A stretch of DNA of 54,966 nt from an uncultured Rivibacter sp. Lineage in GTDB: Bacteria; Pseudomonadota; Gammaproteobacteria; Burkholderiales; Burkholderiaceae. A program made the position numbers and the translations under genes. Numbering within the stretch: position 1 is the first letter of the stretch; every line of letters begins with the position of its first letter. Where the stretch lies: assembly GCA_946481025.1 (NCBI GenBank), contig CAMLNA010000014.1:1-54966 (forward strand), given 5' to 3'. The notes beneath the pieces are model-generated. The model was given only the letters and a program-made list of their open reading frames with translations, made no database searches and was not told the origin of the DNA. Of this stretch, positions 24,630 through 33,316 are shown in pieces.

Positions 24630-25435
24630 GCCAGCCTTTGCGTATCGCGGTGGCCGGCGCCTCCGGCCGCATGGGCCACATGCTGATCGAGGCCGTCGCG
24701 GCCGCGCCCGACTGCCAGCTGGCAGGCGCCCTCGACATCGCGGGCAGCCCCGCGCTCGGGCAGGACGCGATGGCGTTCCTCGGCAAGACGAGCGGCGTGG
24801 CCATCGCGAGCGACCTGCGGACGGGTCTCGCGAACTCGCAGTTCCTCATCGACTTCACCCGCCCGGAGGGCACGCTGGCGCACCTGGCGGTGTGCCGTGA
24901 GCTGGGCGTGAAGGTCGTCATCGGCACGACCGGCTTTTCCGACGCGCAGAAGGCACAGATTGCCGAGGCCGCGAAGGACACCGCCGTCATGATGGCGCCC
25001 AACATGAGCGTGGGCGTCAACGTGGTGCTCAAGCTGCTGCAACAGGCCGCCCGGGCGCTGGCCGAGGGCTACGACATCGAGATCATCGAGGCGCACCATC
25101 GCCACAAGGTCGACGCGCCCAGCGGCACCGCGCTGAAGATGGGCGAGGTGGTGGCCGAGGCCATCGGCCGCGATCTCAAGGCCTGCGCGGTCTACGGCCG
25201 CGAAGGCGTCACCGGCGAGCGCGACCCGTCCACCATCGGCTTTGCCACCATTCGCGGCGGCGACGTGGTGGGCGACCACACCGTGCTGTTCGCCGGCATC
25301 GGCGAACGCATCGAGATCTCGCACAAGGCGTCGAGCCGCGCCACCTTCGCGCAGGGCAGCCTGCGCGCGGTGCGTTTCCTGGCCGGGCAGTCCACGGGCC
25401 TGTTCGGCATGGACGACGTGCTGGGCCTGGCCTGA
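24626..25435 (+). CDS. dapB: 4-hydroxy-tetrahydrodipicolinate reductase
   Basis: A 269-residue reductase of lysine and diaminopimelate biosynthesis. The NAD(P) motif is [13 protein letters not shown] at the N-terminus. The catalytic block is [20 protein letters not shown], and [10 protein letters not shown] and [11 protein letters not shown] are conserved. The start is GTG at 24626, which overlaps the bamE stop by four bases (GTGA). This gives exactly the family length, whereas the open frame continues far upstream inside bamE. Coupled translation with bamE is likely. Confidence 0.95.
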   Translation: MSQPLRIAVAGASGRMGHMLIEAVAAAPDCQLAGALDIAGSPALGQDAMAFLGKTSGVAIASDLRTGLANSQFLIDFTRPEGTLAHLAVCRELGVKVVIGTTGFSDAQKAQIAEAAKDTAVMMAPNMSVGVNVVLKLLQQAARALAEGYDIEIIEAHHRHKVDAPSGTALKMGEVVAEAIGRDLKACAVYGREGVTGERDPSTIGFATIRGGDVVGDHTVLFAGIGERIEISHKASSRATFAQGSLRAVRFLAGQSTGLFGMDDVLGLA

Positions 25436-25441
25436 CGCGAC

Positions 25442-26110
25442 ATGGCCGGCCTGGGCAAGTTCTGGTCCGAGGGCGACGCCATCACGCAGGCGGTGGCGCT
25501 GCTGCTGCTGGCCATGTCGGTGAGCGCCTGGGTGGTGATCTTCTGGAAGGCCTGGCTGCTGCGTCGTGCCCGCAAGGACATCGCCCGCGCCGTGCCGGCC
25601 TTCTGGGCCGCCCCGGACCTCGACACCGGCCGCACCCAGCTGGCGGCCTTCGATCGCGAGCGCATCGTCGCGCCGCTGCTGGAAGCGGCCACGCAGACGG
25701 CCACGCCCCGCACGCTCGAAGCCTCGGGCCAGCTCGCCTCGCAGCTCACCCGCCGCCTGCGTGACGCGCTGCATGCGGTGCTGCACCACCTGCAGTTCGG
25801 CCAGGTGCTGCTGGCCTCCATCGGCTCGACCGCGCCCTTCATCGGCCTCTTCGGCACCGTGTGGGGCATCTATCACGCACTGGTGGGCATCTCGGCCAGC
25901 GGCAGCATGTCCATCGACAAGGTGTCCGGCCCGGTGGGCGAGGCGCTCATCATGACCGCCGCCGGCCTCGCGGTGGCCATACCGGCCGTGCTGGCCTACA
26001 ACCTGTTCGGCAAGTGGGTGGGCGCCTGCGAAGCCGAGCTCGAAGGCTTTGCGCACGACCTGCGCGAAATGGTGCTCGACACCCACGGCGCGGCGCCGCG
26101 CGCCGAATAA
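25442..26110 (+). CDS. exbB: ExbB/TolQ/MotA proton-channel family protein
   Basis: A 222-residue inner-membrane protein with three membrane segments: about residues 14-36 ([20 protein letters not shown]), then [20 protein letters not shown], and [20 protein letters not shown]. The last two contain the family's conserved Thr and Gly residues of the proton path. With the following ExbD/TolR gene it forms a proton-driven motor. The Burkholderiales bamE–dapB–exbB–exbD order supports the name, but the partner (TonB or TolA) is not in the window, so ExbB versus TolQ is not decided by sequence alone. Confidence 0.88.
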   Translation: MAGLGKFWSEGDAITQAVALLLLAMSVSAWVVIFWKAWLLRRARKDIARAVPAFWAAPDLDTGRTQLAAFDRERIVAPLLEAATQTATPRTLEASGQLASQLTRRLRDALHAVLHHLQFGQVLLASIGSTAPFIGLFGTVWGIYHALVGISASGSMSIDKVSGPVGEALIMTAAGLAVAIPAVLAYNLFGKWVGACEAELEGFAHDLREMVLDTHGAAPRAE

Positions 26111-26124
26111 GGCGGAGCAGCACC

Positions 26125-26553
<429 letters not shown>

Positions 26554-26581
26554 ACGCGCGCGTCCGCACGGGGTCGCTTCC

Positions 26582-26587
26582 TATAAT
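26582..26587 (+). promoter_or_regulatory. -10 element of the leuS promoter
   Basis: TATAAT in GCTTCCTATAATCGCC, 46 bases before the leuS ATG. It is an exact -10 hexamer in the same sequence setting as the ptsN one (TTCCTATAATC). The -35 is weak or absent. It marks leuS–lptE–holA as a separate transcript from exbBD. Confidence 0.6.
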
Positions 26588-26633
26588 CGCCCGATCCCTT
26601 GAGGCGCAGCCTTCCGCGCGCCGGCCCACCCGC

Positions 26634-29270
26634 ATGAGCACTTCAAACACCCAGTACGACCATCGCGCGGTCGAAGCACAAGCCCAGGCGCACTGGCAGG
26701 CCAAGGACGCCTACCGTGTGGTCGAAGACGCGAGCCGCCCCAAGTTCTACGCCTGCTCGATGCTGCCCTACCCCAGCGGCAAGCTGCACATGGGCCACGT
26801 GCGCAACTACACCATCAACGACATGTTGACCCGGCAGCTGCGCATGAAGGGCTACAACGTGCTCATGCCCATGGGCTGGGACGCCTTCGGCCTGCCGGCC
26901 GAGAACGCGGCGATGAAGAACAAGGTGCCGCCGGCCAGGTGGACCTACGACAACATCGCCTACATGAAGAAGCAGATGCTGGCGATGGGCCTGGCCATCG
27001 ACTGGAGCCGCGAGGTCGCCACCTGCTCGCCCGACTACTACCACTGGAACCAGTGGCTGTTCCTGCGCATGCTCGAGGCCGGCATCGCCGAGCGCCGCAC
27101 CCAGGTGGTCAACTGGGACCCGGTCGACCAGACCGTGCTGGCCAACGAGCAGGTGATCGACGGGCGCGGCTGGCGCTCGGGCGCCGTGGTCGAAAAGCGC
27201 GAGATCCCGGGCTACTACCTCAACATCACCCGGTACGCCGAAGAACTGCTCGACCACGTGCAGCACAAGCTGCCCGGCTGGCCCGAGCGCGTGCGGCTGA
27301 TGCAGGAAAACTGGATCGGCAGGAGCGAAGGCGTGCGCTTCGCCTTCACCCACGACATCCAGGGCGCCGACGGCAAGCTCATCCAGGACGGCAGGCTGTA
27401 CGTCTTCACCACCCGTGCCGACACCATCATGGGCGTGAGCTTCTGCGCGGTGGCGCCCGAGCATCCGCTGGCCGCCCATGCGGCGCGGGGCAACCCCGAG
27501 CTCGCCGCCTTCATCGAGGCCTGCAAGCAGGGCGGCACCACCGAGGCCGAGCTCGCCACCAAGGAAAAGGAAGGCCTGCCCACCGGCCTGTACGTGACGC
27601 ACCCGCTCACCGGCGAGAAGGTCGAGGTGTGGGTCGGCAACTACGTGCTCATGAGCTACGGCGACGGCGCCGTGATGGGCGTGCCCGCGCATGACGAGCG
27701 CGACTTCGCCTTCGCCAAGAAGTACCACCTGCCCATCCTGCAGGTGGTCACGGTGGACGGCGAGCACTACACCACCGAGCGCTGGCAGGAGTGGTATGCC
27801 GACAAGCAGCGCGGCGTGACCATCAACTCCGGCAACTACAGCGGCCTGTCGTACCAGGCGGCGGTCGATGCCATCGCCTCGTCGCTCGCCGACAAGGGGC
27901 TGGGCGAGAAAAAGACCACCTGGCGCCTGCGCGACTGGGGCATCAGCCGCCAGCGCTACTGGGGCACGCCCATCCCCATCATCCACTGCGACAGCTGCGG
28001 CTCGGTGCCGGTGCCCGAGAAGGACCTGCCGGTGGTGCTGCCCGAAGACCTCATTCCCGACGGCTCCGGCAACCCGCTCAACAAGTGCGAAGCCTTCCTG
28101 AAGGTCGATTGCCCCCGCTGCGGCAAGCCCGCGCGGCGCGAGACCGACACGATGGACACCTTCGTCGATTCGTCGTGGTACTTCATGCGCTACTGCGACG
28201 CGCGCAACGACCGCGCCATGGTGGGGGCCGGCACGCAGTACTGGATGCCGATGGACCAGTACATCGGCGGCATCGAGCACGCCATCCTGCACCTGCTGTA
28301 CGCCCGCTTCTGGACCAAGGTGATGCGCGACCTGGGCCTGGTGAAGGTGGACGAGCCGTTCACCCGCCTGCTCACCCAGGGCATGGTCCTGAAGGATGCC
28401 TTCTTCCACAAGCCCGAAGGCGGCGGCAAGCACTACTACTGGGAACACGAGGTCGACGTCGTCACCAACGAGCAGGGCCAGATCACCGGTGCGCGCCTGA
28501 AGGCCGACGGCACGCCGCTCGAGCACGAGATGACCACGATGTCGAAGTCGAAGAACAACGGCGTCGACCCGCAGGACCTGATCGACCAGTACGGCGCCGA
28601 CACGGCACGCCTGTTCGTGATGTTCGCCTCCCCGCCGGAGCAGACACTGGAGTGGAGCGACTCGGGCGTCGAGGGGGCGCATCGCTTCCTGCGCCGCGTC
28701 TGGGGCTTCGGGCAGAAGCACGCCGAGGCCATCAAGTCCGCCCAGGACGTGGGCAGCGGACTCAACGCGGACGCGAAAGCCCTGCGCTTCGAGGTGCACA
28801 GCGTGCTCAGGCAGGTGAGCTACGACTACGAGCGCATGCAATACAACACCGTGGTCTCCGGCGCGATGAAGCTGCTCAACGCGCTCGAGGGCTACAAGGG
28901 CGACAACAGCGCCGGCTCGAACGCCGCGCTGCGCGAGGCGTTTTCGGTGCTGCTGCGCGTGCTCTACCCGGCCTGCCCGCACATCACCCATGGCCTGTGG
29001 GCCCAGCTCGGCTATGCCGCGCGCCTGGGCGACCTGCTGGACGCCCATTGGCCCCAGGTGGACGAAGCCGCGCTGGTGCAGGACGAGCTCGAGCTGATGC
29101 TGCAGGTCAACGGCAAGCTGCGCGGCGCCATCCGGGTGCCGGCCTCGGCCGACAAGGCGGCCATCGAGGCGGCTGCACTGGCCACCGAGGAGTTCGCGAA
29201 GTTCAGCGAAGGCAAGCCCGCCAGGAAAGTGATCGTCGTGCCGGGGCGCCTGGTCAACGTGGTGGTTTGA
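26634..29270 (+). CDS. leuS: Leucine--tRNA ligase
   Basis: An 878-residue class Ia aminoacyl-tRNA synthetase. The HIGH-type motif is in [20 protein letters not shown] near residue 48. The editing domain has [20 protein letters not shown], the Thr-rich hydrolysis site. The KMSKS loop is [14 protein letters not shown] near residue 634. [16 protein letters not shown] and the [20 protein letters not shown] anticodon-binding block are also typical. It charges tRNA-Leu in the cytoplasm. Its TGA stop overlaps the ATG of lptE (TGATG). Confidence 0.98.
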   Translation: MSTSNTQYDHRAVEAQAQAHWQAKDAYRVVEDASRPKFYACSMLPYPSGKLHMGHVRNYTINDMLTRQLRMKGYNVLMPMGWDAFGLPAENAAMKNKVPPARWTYDNIAYMKKQMLAMGLAIDWSREVATCSPDYYHWNQWLFLRMLEAGIAERRTQVVNWDPVDQTVLANEQVIDGRGWRSGAVVEKREIPGYYLNITRYAEELLDHVQHKLPGWPERVRLMQENWIGRSEGVRFAFTHDIQGADGKLIQDGRLYVFTTRADTIMGVSFCAVAPEHPLAAHAARGNPELAAFIEACKQGGTTEAELATKEKEGLPTGLYVTHPLTGEKVEVWVGNYVLMSYGDGAVMGVPAHDERDFAFAKKYHLPILQVVTVDGEHYTTERWQEWYADKQRGVTINSGNYSGLSYQAAVDAIASSLADKGLGEKKTTWRLRDWGISRQRYWGTPIPIIHCDSCGSVPVPEKDLPVVLPEDLIPDGSGNPLNKCEAFLKVDCPRCGKPARRETDTMDTFVDSSWYFMRYCDARNDRAMVGAGTQYWMPMDQYIGGIEHAILHLLYARFWTKVMRDLGLVKVDEPFTRLLTQGMVLKDAFFHKPEGGGKHYYWEHEVDVVTNEQGQITGARLKADGTPLEHEMTTMSKSKNNGVDPQDLIDQYGADTARLFVMFASPPEQTLEWSDSGVEGAHRFLRRVWGFGQKHAEAIKSAQDVGSGLNADAKALRFEVHSVLRQVSYDYERMQYNTVVSGAMKLLNALEGYKGDNSAGSNAALREAFSVLLRVLYPACPHITHGLWAQLGYAARLGDLLDAHWPQVDEAALVQDELELMLQVNGKLRGAIRVPASADKAAIEAAALATEEFAKFSEGKPARKVIVVPGRLVNVVV

Positions 29271-29761
29271 TGACCCACCGCCGTCGTGCCTGGCTGACCA
29301 CCGCAACCGCCGTTCTGCTCGCGGGCTGCGGCTTCGAGCTGCGCCGCCCGCCCGAGCTGCAGCTCAAGCGCGTCATGCTCAAGGGCTTCGAGAAGCGCTC
29401 GCCCCTGGCCGACGAGCTTCGGCGCACGCTGCAGTCCGGCGGCACGCAGGTGGTCGAGACCACGCCGCAGGCCGAGGCGGTGCTCGAGTCCCTGGGCGAC
29501 AAGCGCGAACAGGTCATCGCCGCGCAGACCGCCGCGGGCCAGGTGCGCGAACTGACCTTGCGCCTGCGCTTCAGGTTCCAGCTCACCGCTCCATCCGGCC
29601 GCGAACTCATCGGGCCCACCGAGCTGCTGCTCAGCCGCGACATGAGCTACAGCGAAACCAGCGCGCTGGCCAAGGAGCAGGAGTCCGAGATGCTCTACCG
29701 CTCGATGCAAAGCGACGTGGTGGCGCAGGTCATGCGGCGCCTGGCCGCCGTCAGGCTCTGA
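29270..29761 (+). CDS. lptE: LPS-assembly lipoprotein LptE
   Basis: A 163-residue lipoprotein with lipobox LLAGC after a basic N-terminus. GFELRRPPELQLKRVMLKGF is the LptE opening, followed by LADELRRTLQSGGTQVV. LLLSRDMSYSETSALAKEQE and the end YRSMQSDVVAQVMRRLAAV are conserved. It plugs the LptD barrel that exports LPS to the outer leaflet. leuS–lptE–holA is a conserved operon order. The start shares one base with the leuS stop. Confidence 0.95.
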   Translation: MTHRRRAWLTTATAVLLAGCGFELRRPPELQLKRVMLKGFEKRSPLADELRRTLQSGGTQVVETTPQAEAVLESLGDKREQVIAAQTAAGQVRELTLRLRFRFQLTAPSGRELIGPTELLLSRDMSYSETSALAKEQESEMLYRSMQSDVVAQVMRRLAAVRL

Positions 29762-29774
29762 GTCCGGGCGCTCG

Positions 29775-30866
29775 ATGCAGCTGCGTGCCGAACAACTCGC
29801 CGCCCACCTGAAGCAGGGCCTGCGCCCTCTCTACACGCTCCACGGCGACGAGCCGCTGCTGGCACAGGAAGCCGCCGACGCGATCCGCGCCGCGGCGCGT
29901 GCGGCCGGCCACACCGAGCGCCAGGTGCACACCGTGGCCGGCGCGCATTTCGACTGGAGTAGCCTGCTGGGCGCTTCGCAGGCGATGAGCCTGTTCGCCG
30001 ACAAGCAGGTCATCGAGATCCGCATTCCTTCAGGCAAGCCGGGCAAGGACGGCTCCGAGGCGATCCAGCGCTACTGCGACAGCCTCAGCGACGACGTCGT
30101 CACGCTGGTCACCCTGCCGCGGCTCGACCGAACCCAGCTCTCCAGCGCCTGGTTCACCGCGCTCGACGGTGCCGGCGTCACGATCAAGCTCGACGCGATC
30201 GAACGCCGCGCGCTGCCGCAATGGATCGCGCAGCGCCTGGCCGCCCAGGGCCAGCGCGTGCGCGAAGGCGAGGAAGGCCAGCGTACGCTGGCTTTCTTTG
30301 CCGACCGGGTCGAAGGCAACCTGCTGGCCGCCCACCAGGAGATCACCAAGCTCGGCCTGCTGTACCCGCAGGGCGAACTCGGCTTCGAGGACGTCGAGGC
30401 CGCGGTCCTGAACGTGGCGCGCTACGACGTCTTCAAGCTCAGCGAAGCGGTGCTCGCCGGCCAGGTGTCGCGCGTGTTGCGCATGCTCGACGGCCTGCAG
30501 TCCGAAGGCGAGGCCGCGGTGCTGGTGCACTGGACGCTGGCCGAGGACATCCGTGCCCTCAAGCGGGTGAAGGACGCGGTCGCCGCCGGCAGGCCGCTGC
30601 CGATGGCGCTGCGCGAAAGCCGCGTGTGGGGCGTCAAGGAGCGGCTGTTCGAACGGGTGGTGCCGCTGCTGAACGAATCGACGCTCGCCCATCTGGTCGA
30701 TGCCGCGCAGGTGTGCGACGGCCTCGTCAAAGGCCTCAGGCATCCGGCCTGGCCGGTCGACCCGTGGGAAGGCCTCAAGCGCCTGGCGCTGATGCTCGCC
30801 GAGCAGACTGCCGCCAATGCCGGCGCGCGCAGCGGTGGCGGGCTCAGGCTCGTGCTGGGCGCCTGA
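29775..30866 (+). CDS. holA: DNA polymerase III subunit delta
   Basis: A 363-residue clamp-loader subunit. It begins QLRAEQLAAHLKQGLRPLYT with LHGDEPLLAQEAADAIR, the HolA signature. FADKQVIEIRIPSGKPGKDG and FFADRVEGNLLAAHQEITKL are also in place. It is a degenerate AAA+ protein that opens the beta clamp in the DnaX complex. It is the third gene of the leuS operon, 13 bases after lptE, and converges on the ArsR-type regulator gene. Confidence 0.95.
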   Translation: MQLRAEQLAAHLKQGLRPLYTLHGDEPLLAQEAADAIRAAARAAGHTERQVHTVAGAHFDWSSLLGASQAMSLFADKQVIEIRIPSGKPGKDGSEAIQRYCDSLSDDVVTLVTLPRLDRTQLSSAWFTALDGAGVTIKLDAIERRALPQWIAQRLAAQGQRVREGEEGQRTLAFFADRVEGNLLAAHQEITKLGLLYPQGELGFEDVEAAVLNVARYDVFKLSEAVLAGQVSRVLRMLDGLQSEGEAAVLVHWTLAEDIRALKRVKDAVAAGRPLPMALRESRVWGVKERLFERVVPLLNESTLAHLVDAAQVCDGLVKGLRHPAWPVDPWEGLKRLALMLAEQTAANAGARSGGGLRLVLGA

Positions 30867-30883
30867 GCGCTTGAGCGCCGTCG

Positions 30884-31585
30884 TCACGGCGCACCCAGTT
30901 CCACCCCCAGCCGCTCCCGCAGCAACCGCCTGCCTGCCGGCGTGAGCCGCAGGGCGCGGCTGTCCAGGTCGCGCTGCAGCCAGCGCCGCTCGAGCAGCAG
31001 GTCGAGCAGGGCCGCGCCCAAGGCGCCGCCCAGGTGGGCGCGCCGCTCGCTCCAGTCGAGGCAGGCGCAGGCCAGGCGCCGGCGGGTGCGCGACAGGCCG
31101 GCCATGTCGAGTCCCAGAGCCTCGAGGGCGGCGCTGCCCGCCGGTGTGAGTTCGTAGTCGCCCTCGTCGCGCTCGCCCCGGAGCCAGCGCAGCGCCAGCA
31201 GCCGGTCGTGCAGCGCCACCCCCAGCTCGCCGGCGGCGTGGTCGTAGCAGCTGCGTGCATGGCGCAGGGCCTGCGGCGTGCTGGGCCTGAAGCCGGCGGC
31301 GCGTGGCACGCCGGCCACCACCAGCAGCGATTCGAGCGCCTGCGCCACGGCCGGGCCGGCCAGCCGCGCGTAGCGGTGCTTGCCCTGGCGCACCACATGG
31401 ACGAGGCCGCTGGTTTCGAGCCGCGCGATGTGGGCGCTGGCGGTGGAGGCCGCGATCTCCGCCGCGGTGGCCAGTTCGGTGGCGGTGCGGGCGCGGCCAT
31501 CGAGCAGGGCGCACAGCATGCGTGCACGGGCCGGCTCAGCCACGGCCGCCGCCAGCTGCGCAAGACGGGTGTCGGGGTCGGTCAT
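30884..31585 (-). CDS. ArsR-family helix-turn-helix regulator
   Basis: A 233-residue regulator. The winged helix is at residues 8-90: LAAAVAEPARARMLCALLDG, TATELATAAEIAASTASAHI, ARLETSGLVHVVRQGKHRYA. This is the ArsR pattern without the CVC metal site of ArsR/SmtB proteins. The C-terminal 140 residues form an extra helical and winged-helix-like domain (YELTPAGSAALEALG and LRLTPAGRRLLRERLG) that may sense a ligand. It is divergent from the P450 gene with an inverted repeat between them, so autoregulation and control of the P450 operon is likely. An ATG nine bases upstream (31594) is an alternative start. Confidence 0.8.
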   Translation of the reverse strand: MTDPDTRLAQLAAAVAEPARARMLCALLDGRARTATELATAAEIAASTASAHIARLETSGLVHVVRQGKHRYARLAGPAVAQALESLLVVAGVPRAAGFRPSTPQALRHARSCYDHAAGELGVALHDRLLALRWLRGERDEGDYELTPAGSAALEALGLDMAGLSRTRRRLACACLDWSERRAHLGGALGAALLDLLLERRWLQRDLDSRALRLTPAGRRLLRERLGVELGAP

Positions 31586-31614
31586 GGCGCCCATTCTGGG
31601 TCACGCCGGCGCCC

Positions 31615-31638
31615 ACACTTCGGGCTGGGCCGAAGTGT
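31615..31638. promoter_or_regulatory. Inverted-repeat operator between the ArsR regulator and P450 genes
   Basis: ACACTTCGG-gctggg-CCGAAGTGT is a perfect inverted repeat with 9-bp arms and a 6-base spacer. It lies 30 bases before both the regulator's start and the P450 start. ArsR dimers bind such sites. The gap is only 83 bases, so a bound dimer would block both promoters. Confidence 0.7.
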
Positions 31639-31668
31639 CGCGGCGCTGGTGCGTGCATGCTGCGAGCC

Positions 31669-32835
31669 ATGGACGACACACGACACCTCCCTGCGCCTCG
31701 CCACGCACTCGATGCGGTGGTGCATCCCGACCCCTACCCCTGGTATCGCGAGCGCGTGGCACGCGAGCCGCTGGCTTTCGATGCCGAGCTGGGCCTGTGG
31801 GTGGCCGCCAGCGCCGAAGCGGTGCGTGCGATGCTTTGCCACCCGGCGGCGCTCGTGCGGCCGCGGCAGGAGCCGGTGCCGGCGCCGCTGGCCGGAACGG
31901 CGGTGGGGGCCATGTTCGGCCGCTGGGCGCGCATGAACGACGGCGGCCCGCATGCGGCGGTGAAGCCCATGCTGCAGGGCGCGCTCGGCGCGTTGCCGCC
32001 GCCGCGCTGCCAGCCTGCGGGCGAGGCTTGCCGGCTGGCGCTCGAAGGCCCGGCCGCGCTCGACGCCTTCGTGCTCGGCTGGCCGGTCCAGGCGATGGCG
32101 CAACTGCTCGGGCTCGCGCCGGCCGATGCCGTGGCGCAGGAGGTGCGCGCCGTGGTGGCTGCCATCTCGCCCCGTGCGGACACCCCCCGGCGCGAGCAAG
32201 GCGATGCGGCCGCCCGCGCGTTGCAGCAACGCTGGCAGCAGGCGCAGGCCACGCCGCTGTCGATGCTGCTGGCCGACGCGGCACGCAGTGCCGGTATCGA
32301 CGCCGCCGGCCTGTCGGCCAACTCGCTGAGCCTGCTGGTGCAGACACAGGACGCCACCGCCGGCCTCGTCGCCAACACGCTGCACCGGCTGGCTCGCGAT
32401 GCTGGGCTGGGAGAGGCCGTCCGGCGCGGTTCGGTGCCCCTGCTGCCGCTGCTGGACGAGGTGCTGCGCTTCGACGCGCCGATCCAGAACACGCGGCGCT
32501 GGCTCGCCGGCGAGGCGCAGGTGCTGGGGCGCACGCTGCGCGCCGGCGATGCGGTGCTGGTGCTGCTGGCCGCGGCCAACCACGACCCTGCGGTGAATCC
32601 GTCGCCCGAACGTTTCGACCGGGAGCGCGCCGCGCCGGTGTCGTTCACCTTCGGGCTGGGCGGCCATGCCTGCCCGGGCGCCGCGCTCGCCCGCAGCCTG
32701 GCAGCCGCAGCCCTGCAAGGGCTGCTGGACGCCGGGCTCGAGCCGCGCGCCCTCGGCCCCGCGCGGCGCTGGCTTGCCCTGCCCAACGCGCGCATCGCCC
32801 GCTTTTCACCGGCACAGGAGAACGCCTCATCATGA
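31669..32835 (+). CDS. Cytochrome P450
   Basis: A 388-residue soluble bacterial P450. The haem block is FTFGLGGHACPGAALAR with the axial Cys at residue 335. The K-helix ExxR motif is LLDEVLRFDAPIQNTRRW. The I-helix reads SLLVQTQDATAGLVANT. This keeps the acidic residue and a Thr but is spaced unlike the common AGxDTT. MNDGGPHAAVKPML matches the conserved C-helix region. An ATG 12 bases upstream is a possible start. It overlaps the following monooxygenase-fold gene by four bases. The substrate is unknown, and a redox partner is not encoded nearby. Confidence 0.88.
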   Translation: MDDTRHLPAPRHALDAVVHPDPYPWYRERVAREPLAFDAELGLWVAASAEAVRAMLCHPAALVRPRQEPVPAPLAGTAVGAMFGRWARMNDGGPHAAVKPMLQGALGALPPPRCQPAGEACRLALEGPAALDAFVLGWPVQAMAQLLGLAPADAVAQEVRAVVAAISPRADTPRREQGDAAARALQQRWQQAQATPLSMLLADAARSAGIDAAGLSANSLSLLVQTQDATAGLVANTLHRLARDAGLGEAVRRGSVPLLPLLDEVLRFDAPIQNTRRWLAGEAQVLGRTLRAGDAVLVLLAAANHDPAVNPSPERFDRERAAPVSFTFGLGGHACPGAALARSLAAAALQGLLDAGLEPRALGPARRWLALPNARIARFSPAQENASS

Positions 32836-33182
32836 TCGCCGTCATCTTCGAAGTCCGGCCCACCGCCGAGGGCCGCGACGCCTACTTCCAATGGGCCGCC
32901 CGACTGCGCGACGAGTTGCAGCGCATCGATGGCTTCATCTCCGTGGAGCGATTCGAAAGCCTCGGCGAGCCGGGCAAGCTGCTGTCGCTGTCGTTCTGGC
33001 GCGACGAGGCCGCCGTGCAGCAGTGGCGCAACCTCGCGCTGCATCGCCAGGCGCAAGAGGCCGGCCGCGGCGGCCTGTTCGCCGACTACCGCCTGCGGGT
33101 GGCCGAGGTGCAGCGCGACTACGGCCTGCACCAACGTGAGCAGGCGCCCACCGACAGCCGCGCCGCTCACCACCGCAGCTGA
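32832..33182 (+). CDS. Antibiotic-biosynthesis-monooxygenase (ABM) fold protein
   Basis: A 116-residue dimeric alpha+beta-barrel protein. It begins MIAVIFEVRPTAEGRDAYFQ and has DGFISVERFESLGEPGKLL, then SFWRDEAAVQQWRNLALHRQ and ADYRLRVAEVQRDYG, the ABM pattern. Such proteins include cofactor-free monooxygenases and haem-degrading enzymes. Its ATG overlaps the P450 stop (ATGA), so the two proteins are probably made together and act in the same pathway. The chemistry is unknown. Confidence 0.82.
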   Translation: MIAVIFEVRPTAEGRDAYFQWAARLRDELQRIDGFISVERFESLGEPGKLLSLSFWRDEAAVQQWRNLALHRQAQEAGRGGLFADYRLRVAEVQRDYGLHQREQAPTDSRAAHHRS

Positions 33183-33316
33183 ACGTGCTGCAGGTCACGC
33201 GCGCAACGCTTCATCTCTGCCCCCCGGCGGCCGAAAACCGGTGACCGGGTCTCGTGCCGCGTCTGGATCGACAGGCACCGGCACGGTTTCCTTCACGCGG
33301 TGTGGTGGGATGGGCG

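Noticed and set aside
26643..29306. An 887-codon minus-strand frame opposite leuS
   Set aside because: leuS is certain, and the antisense frame has His/Val/Gly-rich composition without recognisable motifs.
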